Position numbers and translations under genes: made by a program. From Puffinus mauretanicus (lineage: Eukaryota > Chordata > Aves > Procellariiformes > Procellariidae): a stretch of DNA of 64,000 nucleotides. The notes under the pieces are model-generated. The model worked only from the letters and a program-made list of their open reading frames with translations. It ran no database searches and was not told where the DNA came from. Positions 27,553-41,700 of the stretch are shown here, piece by piece (the stretch's first letter is position 1; each line of letters begins with the position of its first letter). The stretch covers positions 124,001-188,000 of the forward strand of contig JAJKFH010000246.1 in NCBI GenBank assembly GCA_023333565.1, written 5' to 3'.

Positions 27553-30500
27553 CCCTGGGAGCTCGCTGGCTGAGGACCTGTCCCTTACAACACACTTAGA
27601 CAATCAATAGCATAATAGGGCCTTCATACTGATTGCAGCTGCCAGCTGCTACGCTTAAGTACATCTTAACAGCAATAATCAGAACAAATAAGAAATGCTA
27701 GATGAGGTTTCCAGTGCAGGGAAGGCGCTGTCTGTATTGCGCAGTATGTCAGCATCAGTGCAGTAACCAACAGTACTTAGAGGCACAGAAGGAACACATT
27801 CATTAAGCAGATCCCACTTGATGCAGTTGCTCTTTCTACTGTAATCACAATTTAATGATATTGAGGCTTTTAGAGCATGTTACTGGGAAGAACAAACAAA
27901 CAACAAATAACGTGACTGTTCTGACTCTCAGTGGAAAACTGCTGCTGTTTCACAACGAAACTGCAAGCGCTAATAACGCGGTTGGCTCAATTGCGCTTTC
28001 CTTGCTGCACTACTACTGCAGGGTATGCCTACCCCGGGTGGTAACTGGGTGGTTTCTTGTTGAACCTTATTTACATCACTCTGCAGGCTTCCCACTGGGG
28101 CAGCCAGACACAGACATTTTGCAAAAAAAATGTACACCTTTGCTTAGACATGTGAAGGGGGCCAGACTTTTAGAGAGCCTGTCATGCATGCAGATTGTAA
28201 CTAAATAATGCATTTTTTTCTGCAAACTTTTTCTCAGGGAGGGAAAGCTGATGTACCTATTGCTTAACACATATAAATAACAAAACAATAACCTACATGG
28301 AGGAACGTGCACTTAGCTAACTGAGAACTAAGTAATGAAATAGAGACCTAGACCCCAATTCAGTCATACACTTAAGCTTGACAATATCAGCACTTATCAC
28401 CCACAATTTCCTCTTTGACTGGCATATTAAATAAAGTTGAAAATTGCTTCCTAAACCCAACACGCTTAAATAATCGAGACAATCTTAGTGTTAGGGACAG
28501 GCTATTTCCTTCTGGTTCTAGCTAAACAATTCCCATTTTGCACAGTCGAGTTTTCTCAAGGCCTGTGATTCAATCTTTTGGTCAATGCATACAGAAGCAT
28601 GACCAAGGAAAAATATTAACCCATATTTGCACTAAGGCCTCGCTACAATATTCTTAGCCATGATATGCTGCTCCTAGGATGCGTTAGCCACGCTGCAGAC
28701 CCAGGTGTCCTCCGGATGCGTATTCCAGCCCTTAAATGGCTAGTACAAGCACTTGGGACTTGATATCCACACCAGAGCTCAGTACTGGCTAGCTACTCAG
28801 ACACTAGAAATGAGTTTTCCAGAGCAGATTAAATCCAGTTTTGAATAAAGAGGATCAGGGGAATCCGTGAAGCCAAACAAGCTGTTGTGCAGATGTAGGA
28901 ACACACAAACCTCTCCAACGTGGTGTTAATGCAGATGCCAGAGTCCCCTTATGCACAGGGTTGGTAAGGCTGGTGTATCCACAGTGGAAGCCAAGCTGAA
29001 ATTCCCAAGGTGATAAGCCATCTCTTCCCAAACAGTGAGTTTAAAACAAATTCGGACGTGTCTATACGAGCTCAAAGATGTCTATACAGAAAACAAGGCA
29101 GAACTGGTATACTGAGATGCCAAGTAGCTTACCAGGCCTATGGCAGATGCTCCAGAAAAATACATCAAGTCCCTCAGAAAGAAATCACAACTAGTTACGG
29201 TGTTTAAGGGATGGCTTCCCAACATCACTAGCACCAAGCCTATGTGGTGCTGCAGAGGTATGTACAAGCACAAACAACAGAGCAGGCAAATGCATTACAA
29301 AATGTTGCAAGCAGCTGACGAAGACAGATTTTGTGAAGACTCACTACAGCATTACAGTCACACATCCTTTCGTTTGTTAAGGTGGCTGTATTCTTAGGAA
29401 TGCTCCTTTTTTCCTGCTAGGAGCTCACAGCTTACAAACACCTACCTGACAGCTGCGCCAGAGGTCAACCCTTACTCAAATTTGTCCTCTTAACCCTTGT
29501 TTAAGAGGAAATACTTTCTCGAGTTACGTCCTAGGGCCTGTAGATTCTGCATTGACTGACTGGACCCTTTGAGGCCATGCAAAACCTCTGCCTCAGAAAG
29601 GATCTGACTTACCTCGAGACGAGTGCCAGAGCTTGATCTAATCACATCTATCCTTCCTATGTCTTTGCACCTCTTCAACTTTAAGCCTTTCTTAACGTAA
29701 TTCCTTTGGGAAATATTAATTCATTTATACTTTTGACCAGTTTCTCCTACCTGCCTCCCCCCTCATCAGCCATGGAAGATGTTATATCTCTCAGCTGACA
29801 GTCTTTTAGAACAAAGGTGTATCCAGCCCTGCTGCATGGTCCAGAGGAGTCTCTGGGACCCATCTATCTTTAATAATGCAGAAGAATAATCTCCTCCCAG
29901 TGCAAAAAAATGCCAAGATACACAGTTTTTAAAATGTACTATAATTTAACTCTCTTCACTTAAAAGAAAAATTTAAAAAGGAGACGATCTTCTAGAATTC
30001 ACTCCCACATGAGTCTAAAGCTCTGGGATGCTGCGGAGTGCAATATGCACCTAAAAGGGATATTTGAAAGATAAGGAAATAAATTCTGCCATCAGCCAAC
30101 TGAGACAGACTCTAGGAACCATTAAAAGGTTCGTCAATCCATTCTGCAAATAGACACCCTATATTGGCAGTTCTCTTCATCAAGCACATTTCAGGAATAA
30201 TAAACTGGTAAAATACCAGATAGTATGTAAAGTGAATTGATCATGATGTCTGAGTGCCAATATAGGAAGCAAATAACCTGAAGTAGAAGAGTTTTTTAAT
30301 CCCTCAGGAAAGTCATAACATTATCCGTAACTGGAACTGAAGTGAGAAGAACAGAAAGTAAAATACGGTCAATTTTAGGTGCATATATTTAGCAGATGGG
30401 ACAATTAATCTTCAGAATCAGCACGGAGAAACAGTTTGGGTGGCGTTACTGTTTTGCATGGTCCTAAACATTGTTGCTCCGCGAGCAAGGCAGCAACTGG

Positions 30501-30949
30501 AAAAACTTCAGACAGCTACAGTAGGACAATGACGGCTACTCCTTACTGGATGCTTGTGTGGGAGACCGAGCATGTGACTGACCAGAGCAGCCTCTGCATA
30601 ACAATTTCAGTTGCAGTTTGTGATAAACTCGCCATAACTGAGACTGGTTAAGTGCCTCACTAAGTCCTGTATCCCCCAAAACTGTAAGCTGTCCTCATAC
30701 AGATGATGGACTATTTACCTTCTGCTTTTCCTAATTATACCCCATTCAGCTTCATTCATCTCCCTGAGAAGACAACTACCCACTTCTAGAATTACTGTGA
30801 TCAATCCCAGCCTGAGGGACTGCTGACGACTGGATACCTGCAGTGTGTGACAAGGTGTGATGGAGCACCCTACAAAATGCACCATAAATTCTGCCCGAAA
30901 GAGTTCTGCGTAATTAGATGAGAGGATTAGGTGCTGGGGGGGGAAATCC
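27553..30949. other. No gene recognised
   Basis: Short chance ORFs only, the longest at 27,855-28,208. ACACTTAAGC-type sequence near 28,365 hints at another ancient amniote repeat, but it is too short to call. Confidence 0.5.
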
Positions 30950-31032
30950 CAAGCAGAGAAAGGTTAAAGTAGCTTGCTCAGGTTTATGCAACAGAGCAAA
31001 ACAGGGTAGGTTCTGCCCAATTCTCTTTTAGC
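30950..31032 (-). repeat. MIR-like CORE-SINE fragment (antisense)
   Basis: GAGAAAGGTTAAAGTAGCTT followed by GCTCAGGTTTATGCAACAGAG and a later TTCTGCCCAATTCTCTTTT follows the order of the antisense MIR core, where AGAGGTTAAGTAACTTGCC is followed by a CACACAGC-type block. Diverged. Confidence 0.45.
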
Positions 31033-34000
31033 TTCACTTCTCATCTGCTGGATCAGAGAAACATTTCTTGATAAAAGGTTCTTTTAAAATTATTTTAGTA
31101 TAAAGACTAAACTAGGGACAAGAGAAACAGCTGGAGTTCTGACACCTTATCTCAGCTGACAATCTGACCTGTTCATCTCCTATAGCATGGATAATCAATT
31201 TTTCCCACATCAAAATGTGTTGGCAGTTAATAGCAGCAACTCTCATTTTTTTTGTTAATTAAGAATGAAGTGTTCCACAGATCATAATTATTTTGGAAAA
31301 ATGTCTATAATAATTCAGCATATGAACAGACGGAACATTTTATCATCCTTTTAAGAAAAAATACAGCTAGTGTTCTGGGAGAAAACTCTATCTTCTAAGA
31401 TTTTAAAAGCAAAGAAAGAGAAGATCAGATTCAACAACGGTATGGCATTTTAGGAGAGATGAGTAAAAGGACTTTTTTTTGTTAATTCATTAAAATCTGC
31501 CCTGTGACCCCATCTCAGTACACCAAGGCCTGAAGTGCAGCGGTAGTGTAATAATTGGGTTGTGTGGTTGTGTGTGCAGCGTATGCTTTTTAATGAATCT
31601 GTGACGCACGTGTTTCTCTGCAGCCAGAGCCAGGAGTGTGCTACCTCAACGCATTTTACCATTTTGTTTTTTTAACATCTTCTAGATATTTACAAAAGTA
31701 CGTCTCAAGGTGCTACATTTGCCAGAGGACAAAATACGTGCAACCCCTCTTGCATTTCATGTTTCTGTTAAGGGTTTGATCTTCTAGGAATTCTGACCAT
31801 TGCATGAAGATGGCCTCATCCCTCTCAACCCACCTCGGCAGAGATCCATCCTGCTCACTGCAGCGTTGCACTCCAGCCAGCTGAAATAAATACCTCTTTG
31901 TTCATCTGCTTAATCCCCAAAGGGCAGCAGCCAGGTCAAGACAAACCAGGCACTCCCCCCTTCCCACTACTAAGTATTTTTCATATGACCTTTAAAAGCA
32001 AACCAACACGACACAGTGCACACATGGAGCAAACTCTGAAAACACACACACAAGCTGAGCCTACGCTCCCTGCTCCAAGCCCCAACATACAGGGACCAGA
32101 TCTCCCTCTGGAGCTTCGCAGACCACTTGAATAACAACAAGCCCCACAGACTGCCAGGCGGATGCTCTTATCTGCTCTAACTCCCCCAGGAAAGGAGAAC
32201 CACTAAAGTAAGCACCAGATTGCCAAAAAGCCAACCTGAAAAAAGAATGGAAGGAGAGATCTTCTCTGGAAAGTGCTCACATATCTAACACTAGTGACAG
32301 AACTGTCTGGGTATCTCCATTTAGTCTACGCTACTAATGACTCCAGCAATATATTTATAGCATTATAACACAGCTGGCTTCCTTAAACTCTGTGCATGAA
32401 TCTATAGATTATACAATTCTAGATGTTTGTAATAGTAGATTACCTTTTTTATTCCTCTACCTCTAATTCTTGAGGTGAAGAGTTGTTACAAAAATCACTT
32501 ACAAACTAATCCAGATTCATCAACAATTTGCATTTGCTAATGATGTTTAACAGACTACAGTGATCGCTGTCCACAATTCTTCTAAGAGGCAAACTAAACA
32601 TCTAAATTATAACTTTCTAACATCTGCTTCCTCTAGGGGAGGATTTGTATGAGGTTTGACAGATGCGAGAGCTCTGAAGAATGGCTGTTACAAATGAGCC
32701 AGCTAGCAGAGTCTTGGAAAATGCAGCCAATCTCAGCTTATTGAAATGAGCTCCAACCCGAGGCAGAAATAACACGCAGCTGTTCCTTCTGACTGCTGTT
32801 CAGGAGAGAGATGGTATCTCGTGATGGTATTAATAGATCTCTTTTACTCTGCATACCACCTGGAAAACGAGAGCCCACCATTTCATCTCATTTGATGTTA
32901 TTTATAGCGTATTAAATAAAAAAAACCAAGAGAGCCAGAGCACAATGACAGTGCTGAATAAAACAGTCAACAACTAGCAAAGTCCGTACATAAACTTTTC
33001 ACTCAAAATATGAATTTGAGCACACCGCAGTAGGAGCTTTTAGGGTCATTCCGTCTTCAGCAAAGTGAACGACAATTCTGTGAATAATTCTTACTACAAC
33101 TTACTGTGTATTTTATTTACTAAGCCCAACACAAAGAAGATTGGATGCAACATACCAGCAATCCCTTTTAACCGAAATTTCAAATCTGCCCTACACCCTA
33201 TTCCCAAGACACCCCTTTGACTCAAGAAATAGGTCCCTTCTAGAGAGACTGAAGGAAAGAGGAAATTCTATGCTTACAACAAGCCCTGCAAAAAAGGAGG
33301 AACACCACACATTATACACCTTTTTAAAATTTGTTGAGGTGGGGGCTTGGGTTTTTTTTGTTTGTTTTGACAGAACTAGTGAGAAAGTGTAACAGTGCTC
33401 CTGTTGGTCCATCCTGCCAAACAAATACCACCATCAGAAACAACAGTGCAGTAAGGCTTACAGTTGGGAAAGAAAACAGGAAGAGCAGATACCTGTTAGA
33501 GCCAAAGAAGCCCCATAAAACCAGTGAAAGACAGCCTGCTGCCATGGACCGGTGGCCTTAATTAATGCTGCGCAGGATCCCCTCTCAAACCTGTGCAGTT
33601 TCTTTACCGTCTTGGGCCTGATCCCGTGCCCACGGGAGGACGAGCAGCTGGGACTTGGGCTGAGCTCTGCGGGAGTACGTCTCCAGGGCCAGCTGCTGAC
33701 TCCCTTCCTGTAAGAGGTGGACAAGGGCTCGGCAAATCTCTTCTGCCAGTTTCCTATCAAAAGGCGAGCAGAGTTAACTTTCTCAGGCAGCAGGAGCGAG
33801 GGCGTATGCTGGCTGTTTGTTGAGCTATACGTTTTAACACTGCTGCTGATCAGGGGAACGGATGTTTGACCACATAGGAATTTTTCCCCTGTGTAAGAGA
33901 GCCTACCCATACAATCACTTCCATTTAGTTTTGGATCAAGCTGTGCACAGGCTGTCCGCATCACAGGCAGGGTATAAAACCACAACCACATCTGTTTCTC

Positions 34001-35439
34001 ATACGGCGATCCACACGGCTCTGCACCCTTCTGGCCTCGCAGTCCGTAATCCCTATTAAATTCTGTCTGTATCTGACAGCATAAATTCTCATTAGCATCT
34101 TGTGCTTTCCCTTCTGAGATCCCATAAGGAATAACTTACATTACTTGCCAAAGTAAATGGTACCTTTCCCTGTGCCAAGCCTCTGGCACACAGAGAAACA
34201 AAGGCCAACTATCCTGCAAAAGGGAGCGTCAGCACGACTTGCAGAATACGATGGCTACGAGCGGTGAATAACTTCCATCAGTGCACAAACTGACAGGATG
34301 CTCATCGGCTGCCAAACTGAACAAAAGTTTGATGGGCTCACAGCACCAGTGGAGCATGCTAGGCAACGCTGCTGCCGTTGTTCCAGTACGTGTTGGGAAA
34401 ATCGTGGTACCCACAGGAATGCATCTGTATTGCCTACCACCTAGCCAGGAGAGGGAATATAATTTGCAGCTATTTGGAATATATGGTATCTGTTTTGAAT
34501 TTCTTGGTTTTGCTCAGTTTCCCTGAAGATATCTGTACCAAAGCAGCTCAAAATGAAGGATAACTATTTAATCCCCTTACTTCAGAGATGCACTAACAAA
34601 GAGGAACAAAATTTTAATGCGGATAAACATGTTATGTTGTAATGCTCACCCTGTTACGCAAGAGGCACTGAACATAGAATTCACGTGCCAAGACTGAGAT
34701 ATATTATCACATATCTACACTAAAGTTCCAGGTGATGTGCAGCAATACACAAGATCTGAATGAACAGCACACACGTTATACAGCTGGTACGGTCCTTCAG
34801 GATATATAGGTGAGTTGCCTAAACTTTATCATTAAGACTCTCTTTCCAATCACCTACAATTTACAACTCTGAGCTGTTGAGGCAGAAAACCAACAGATCA
34901 CTGTGTGAACCACGTCGAGCTCACGCTGCTCACCATTAGGATTAAGACCTTTGACTCAAAAGCTATATGCTACCTGCTGAATAGAGTAACTGATCTTTAC
35001 TACTACCGGATAGCAGCCCTCGGATATGGGGAGGCTTGTCAAGTCATGGTGTTGTAGAGCCTTCCTAAAGAAGCAGTCATAAGAGTCTGAAAAAGTAAGG
35101 TCCAAAGAAGTAAAAGTACTTTCCCTTAGAGTATCTTATCCTGCACAAATTATTAAGCATTCCCTGAGAAAATTAAGGGCAGAACATGTTACTGCCCAAA
35201 ATGCTCACAGACAGCAGATTGCAAGCAGGTGCAGACAGCACCTGCAGATAAGGTTTTATTTTTCCAAGGTACTCTGAGACTTCCCTCTAACAATATACCA
35301 TGATAACCTTTCCCCAAAAGAAAGGCTTTGTACACTTGTAACTGGAACTGAAATCACCCATGACCAAGACAGCAATTCAGAAGTGAAGTCCTTGCTGCAA
35401 AAGTGCACTACTTGCAAAAGTCAGCATTTCACAGCTACT
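31033..35439. other. No gene recognised
   Basis: A minus-strand open frame at 33,458-33,991 (177 codons) is the longest here. It has no signal peptide, domain or repeat that I recognise and overlaps an equally open plus-strand frame, so I treat it as chance in a locally GC-richer stretch. Confidence 0.45.
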
Positions 35440-35880
35440 TTAAGGGGTAATGGACTTCCTAAACCCAAAATTAAACTCCTTAATTCGTACTTGAGCAGCT
35501 GTAAAGTTTTCTAGAGGAATGAGTGTCAGCACATCCCTGGGGAAATCATCTCCAAGTAGCAAAGCACAGAGGTCCACAAATGGAGTAAAGGCAACCCCTC
35601 CATTATCTATGTTCCAGTAGAAAGCTTTTGTCCCTTTAATGGACCAGACAGAGAGAGGCAGAGTCATGTGGATTCTGAATTGGGAACATATAAGTGCATA
35701 TCAGTTATATCAACCACATCAATCTCAGGGAAATGTAGGACTTCCACAGTCAGCATGGACTGGAACGACAGATGGTTTTCTTGCAGCATGAACATTTCTG
35801 AAGTACAGAGCCACTACTCCTCCTTCCTTAGTCCACTGAAAAGCAAAATTTTGCTTTTGGAAGAAGAGCTTAATGTCTGA
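35440..35880 (-). pseudogene. Unidentified coding-like stretch (pseudogene or exon candidate)
   Basis: The minus strand holds an open frame at 35,667-35,440 with protein-like composition, for example SIKGTKAFYWNIDNGGVAF and PFVDLCALLLGDDFPRDVL. Two further open stretches lie immediately upstream in other frames, including QWTKEGGVVALYFRNVHAAR and HFPEIDVVDITDMHLYVP. Several consecutive non-repetitive, amino-acid-balanced segments in one direction, broken by frame changes and stops, would fit a decayed gene or retroelement. A pyrimidine-rich tract ending in AAAG (minus strand, about 35,640) could be a splice acceptor. I cannot name a family and the signal may be chance. Confidence 0.25.
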
Positions 35881-37249
35881 GCAAAAGATACTGGACCTCT
35901 CTTATTTTTTTGTTTTCCCAAAGTACAGCAAAATGAAGGGATTAACAAGAAGATGAGGAACAGCAGCATCCTAGGGTCTGGTTCCCAGTCCTACAGCCCA
36001 TTCTCAGATGCAAGCAGAAGCGTAAGAGATATATAAGGAGCTGTATGCTGCCAGCAGCTTTTTATCTTTCAATGATTCTATAAATGAGAGGAAAACAAGA
36101 ATTTAGCAGTAGCTGGAAATGGATTTTTTTTCCTGACCACAGTCATGTAATCTGTTGGATGGACAATTCTTGCTACCTGCATTTAGAGCCAACACCATTT
36201 CATCGAAAAGAGTTTGATAGGAAAGAAAACGTTTCTGGATCAAATTTTTTTCCCCACTCAGTTTGATATAACTGTATAAACTGTTGCTCAGTTTGAGCAA
36301 CATCAAAGTACTCGCTAATGATGTTTCCTAGAGACAATGCAGTACACTGAACATACAGCAGCTTCTACTGCATGATGAACTGGAAAAAGACAAACACTTC
36401 AATACAATAACATCAGGAGAGGAATCACTTCCAAAACAGCTGTAATAGGACAGAAAAGGAAGAAGCTGCTAAGAGGGATTGACTAATATTAGCGACCTTA
36501 GTGCTGAGTAACTGGAAGATCTTGAAAACATTAAGTGAAGATGTTGAACTATATCACTTCTCAGGTCATGTACAAGGAGAAATAAATCTAATAATTCAGA
36601 CTATATTTGCCCTGGGTTGGTGATGGTTTCACATCCACGGATACAAGTCTCAGGGGGATGTGAGAGTTTTGCTCTGTAGTTCTAATCAATGGCTGGGAAA
36701 CAGTGCTCAGATGTCCTCTGCTCAGCGATTAAAGGACCAGCAAAGCAGGGCAGCAGCTTTCAACCTCTAAAAAGTTCTGAATTTGTGTTTGCATGCTGAG
36801 CTTTTAGGGCTGTCCAAGCAGGAGATCATTTGAATAGGATTTTCAAAGGCACTCAGAACATACCTAGCCCCTTTCCATATCCTAAAGTAAATGAAAAACA
36901 CACATTTCCTGAAATTAAATCTTGATCCTCCAATAAGCCTAATGAGAGAACAGACCTCTTCACCAATGCGTGGTTCATGGAGGGGCCAGGGCTTAGTGGG
37001 TACAGCCTGAGGTCCAGGGAGTTCTGAGAAAGTTCTACCATTATCTGCAAAGCCTAGAGATGAGAAATAGGAGTGTCAGAATTTCACCAGCACTCTCTGC
37101 CACTAAGTACTACATAAATCAATTTCCTGAATGCTCAAACTTGAAAATAGTCTTAAATTAATGAGTGACTGGATTAAATACTGGATTATCAAGTATTTGA
37201 AATCCAGTTCTGAAAGAAAGATTTATCCTGTGTTTGAAATGCATCTTGA
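35881..37249. other. No gene recognised
   Basis: AT-rich noncoding sequence with only short chance ORFs. Confidence 0.5.
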
Positions 37250-37340
37250 GTGAGTCACCTCTGTTTTGTTGAAACCATAATAATAATGCCCATAATTACT
37301 TAACATAACTTAATTTTCTATATAGCTCGCATGCTTTTCA
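37250..37340 (+). repeat. Possible MIR-like SINE fragment
   Basis: GAGTCACCTCTGTTTTGTTG followed by AAACCATAATAATAATGCCC resembles the sense MIR core, in which a TCACCTCTGTGCCTCAGTT-type block is followed by ATAATAATA. Weak match by eye. Confidence 0.3.
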
Positions 37341-40300
37341 ACATAGGAACTGCCAGAATACATTAAGCCTGTTCTATACTCATCAAATGTCCTGAACCTG
37401 GCCACAACGGCACAGGCTGCTTTGTAGGTAAAGCACAAACCCAACGTGACTGACAGCACAGAATAATCCATTTATGGGGGATGCATCTCTGCAGCGCTTT
37501 CAGCTAGCCTACCTCCCAAAGCTTCTTCCCTCTACAGTTATGAACAGTCATACAGACAGTCATTTTCTCATCGTCCATAAAGCTACCTCGGCTTTACTGC
37601 CCACAATGCCTAGCATGTTAGCAGTCCCCCTGCAAATGTACACTCCCCGTTTCCATTGTTTTTGCCCAATCTTCTGATCTGATTTCTTCCTAGACCTGTG
37701 ATTTTTGCCTGACAGGCAGACTTGCATTTTATTTTCTATGTTAAATGTAAAGCTAATTAGGCAGTGGCAGCTCAAACCAATCAACCGGCATCTCTTCAGC
37801 TAAGTATGTTAACTATGAAGCTCTCCTGTTCTTAAGCTCTATCAACCCTTTACACCATCTTAAGAGCTTGATGCTATCTGGGAATCCTTATAAATGTACT
37901 TTCTCAAGGTAAATTAAGGTAGAAGATTTCCACCTGGGCTCTCAAATTACTTTAATGCTTATTACTATATCAGCTCTTGTTTCTGTCACTGTTATTCAGC
38001 CATTCTCTGGAAAAGTTCATTGAACTTCCTGCAGAGCCATGTTTCTGTTGGAGGCAAACACAGACAAATACCTGGAAGCAGTATGCCTGCTTCAGTGCTA
38101 ATGCTCTCCTTGTCAGTTTGGGGTGATGACAGGAGCAAGGAAAGCATCTGAGATACTGGAGGAGAGGACAGGCACAGCCTCACAGGCGATGGGACCAGCA
38201 GGCACCTCAGGCAGTGCCACCCTCCCTCCCCTGGCATATCAGGCCAGATCTTGTCGTAAGAAGGTTGAACATACAACAAGGCTTCACAACGTGGGCCACA
38301 CACCACATCTGGTAGCACCTCTCTGCCTTCAGAGGAGATAGGGAGATACCACATCACTGCACTGTGCAGAGCAACGCGGGTTGTCAGCAATACAGCAAAT
38401 AAAGCCAGTGATGTGGAGCACAGAGAGAAGAAATAAAACCCTTTTACCCTATCCTGTAACTCCCTATGAGGCAGAGTACAAGACGGATGGTTGAAGTTTG
38501 ACAGTTTAGATTAGGAACACAGTACCAATCAATGGTGTGGGGACACAGCTATGAGAACAGCTTGCCTAGGTATCTAGCGGGTTCTCTAGCACATTAGCTT
38601 CTTCCACAAAAAGCACATCTTCAAGAAAAAAAAGAACTAACTTCTGATCAAATTAGAAACAATGGTGAGCTTTTATGGTTGTCATTACCATATTTTACAT
38701 AATGCTAGAGTAACTGGTTCCTCATGATCTAAAACCACAGACATCCATGAAACTGGAAGCTTAAAAACTAATGCAAAGCAACGCCAAGATGCGCATTATT
38801 CCAGACTGAGCCTTGCTGGCAGTAGTCACCTACTTGCAAGTCTGCAAGGCTTGCAGACTGGCTGCACCTCCATTCTGCCTGCTTGTGCAAGGACCCTGTG
38901 GGATCCCAGGCGGCCACTCAGCCAGGCTCCCAGCTTGCCGCAGCCCTGGCTCCCTGCCTAACCCCAGCAATGGAAGATCTGCACTTCCAGCCTTTCCGGG
39001 CCAGAAGTATACACACAGGCATGCACGCATTTTCCCTGTGCAGGAATAGGAAAGAGATAGTTTAACCTTCCTTAAAAAAACAGGTAGGGGACATACTTCT
39101 GAAGAGACAAAAGCCACAACCAGATACTGCGTGGATACTTCTGGTGAAAATGTTTTAAACGCTCAGAGCTGTGCCTCCCAGCTCGGCATCATTCCTGCAT
39201 GATTAAACAGATACATCACTGAGCTTGTGTGCTATTTGGTTAACACTGGATCCATAGCACAGGAGTTGAAATTAGACTCGTAGTTTGAGGAGAGAAGAAA
39301 AATAGTAATTTTGTAAGCTAAAGTTATGCCAGCCATCCAAAGCTGTTAAGCACTGTGGATCTCCAAAGTAGTGTTTTTGGCACCAATGCAAATAAATGTA
39401 AACTGAGTAAAGACTATATGAAAACAGCATGATAAAATTTAAACGCCAGTAAATAATGTTTTCACTCAACAGGAATTTAATTTAGGAGATACTGTTTTAA
39501 ATTACCAACTACTGCAGCATTTGCAACCAGACAAAGAAGATAATTCATGGGCATTTTTCTTCACAGGCCAGGATATATTTGTAAGTATAAATACAAAAAA
39601 TTATTGACATTTTGCTGTTACAGAGAACCTGCTATCACCATGTAATTGTCAAAATAATACACAAAGTAGCATATATCAAGTGCATGATAGTGTGGAGTGT
39701 TATCTTTAGCAACATAAGTTGAGAATGAGCTACAAAAGCCAGAAGTTATAGACAAAATCTACATGACTGTAATAAACCCTTCCTACTGTACTATACAGTT
39801 GCATATTCTTGATAGACCACTCATTGTGGAAGATGATTTTTTAATCAGAGTAAGAGGTCTGGACCTTTCCACCTGCAAAGCAGTGCGCTCTCATAACAGC
39901 TGTTGGAAGGATGGGCTTCAGTTAAATGAAAGCATTGGTTAAATGAAAACAGTGCTTCTAAGAGGAAAAGAATACAAAAATATTTCTATTCAAGTAGTTC
40001 ATATGTGGCTTAAAGAATAAAATTATGCTAGGAAAAAACGAACCAAAACAAGAACAGATGAGGCCTGAGACTTTGCACTGCCTGGAACAAGAAAGGTGGT
40101 GGGCTGTTATCCACTCCTGACCCCTCTGCCCCTCTCCCACTGGACTGGCACTGTGACTTGAAACGTGCCTCCAGTGGACTTGAGTCACTGATGATACTTC
40201 CTCCATACCCACTGCAAAATGCTTTGAGTCGTATCTCTGCCTGTCGAGAGGGGCTTTGCACACATGCAGATGGAACAGGCCAGTTCCCCATCTGTCTCCA

Positions 40301-41685
40301 AGCCGCCATCAGTCACAGGGCTTCTCTAGAGGAGCGAGGACAGAGTAAAACAGGCTACTGTGGTTCCCAAATGCTTGGGGTCATGGACACAGATGCCTAG
40401 AGCTGGAAACGTTGGGTCAGCCCCCTCACAGCACTTACTACCCTTCAGCTCAATTTCCTTTGATTTCAAACCAGACTTTCTGCACTAAAGGCTTTCCCAT
40501 TGCTAAAGCAAGTCAATCCACATTTTTCATATCTTCACATTTTCCACATCTTCAGCCCTTGGGCGGCCAGCTTTCACTACGTAGCCTGCCCCCCACAAGA
40601 TCAGCACTAACAATGCTCTCTGCAATACCGGCAGGAGCGGCTGGCTGGCTATAACCCTTAAGAGAGCTTTGCAGCTTTTTAGAGTTTTGTGTGTCACAGC
40701 TTTCCTTTCCCCCATCACATTAATAACGTGCTCATTGCTGTTCTTTTCCTGTTTTATCTGTATATGATAACTTCTTCAAACTGAAAGCTACTCCTGTGAT
40801 CACAGTATTTCGTCCACGCTCACCCTGTAAGATCTCATTTGCACTAATGTAGAAATGTGGCAACGTGTTGCCTGGTGACCAGAAGCATTCCCCTCCACCC
40901 TTTTCTCCCACAAGTGAGGCTTTTGCCATGGCAAATAAGTGAGTATTTTAATGTTATGGAATTAAGTTTTATTAGATGTCAGCTTCCTAATAACATTGGA
41001 GAGATCTATAAAATAGAACTCCACAGATTTGCTTGCCAAATGGCTTTCTAAGCCTCCTAATGTTTCCATTTATGCAATACAATCCTATTTTATATGGCAT
41101 TTTACAGCTCTAGGAAAAACACTTTCCAGTCAAAACACATTCTAATGCATATTTTGGGCTTACACGAATACATACAGGAGACAGTCCCGTGTCTGTCCAA
41201 AGGATTTGCTCTCTTACTCTAATCCCAAACAGTCATGGTCTGTATTTCACCTGTATTTTAATTGCCCTTCCATTACACAGTTAATACGAATTGCAGGGAT
41301 TACTGAGTGAAGTTCTTTCATTTGTGATCTGCAGGTGATGATAGTGGTCTCTTTGGCCTTAAAAATTTGTGTGTCAGATGAAAACAGAGAGAATGTGGGC
41401 TGATGCAGAGCAGGACGTCAGCTGCAGTACTGCCAACACCCAGCTCACAAATCCTGGGTCTGGTTCCAAGAATACACATGGCAGGCTTAAAAACCAAGGA
41501 TTTTAAATATAAAAAGGTGGTGGGATGCATGTTTGTTTTAGTTGCCCCCTGGTTTTTTCCATGCTTCACTCATCACTTGTTTCTTCTATCAGTAGATAGG
41601 AAGAGGGCAACAGCTAGAAAAATGCCATGACATATTTTCTAATGAAAGCTGCCAGTCTCACATAAAATTCCAGTTTCTGGAGTCT
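37341..41685. other. No gene recognised
   Basis: Open frames of up to 132 codons (37,992-38,390, minus) lack domains. No repeat family recognised up to the nested LTR pair. Confidence 0.5.
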
Positions 41686-41690
41686 TTGAG
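41686..41690. repeat. Target-site duplication TTGAG, left copy
   Basis: Pairs with 43,402-43,406 and encloses the whole nested LTR structure. Confidence 0.8.
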
Positions 41691-41700
41691 TGTGGTGGTG

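Noticed and set aside
33458..33991. 177-codon minus-strand ORF
   Set aside because: No domain, no codon or context support, and plus-strand frames over the same bases are also open.
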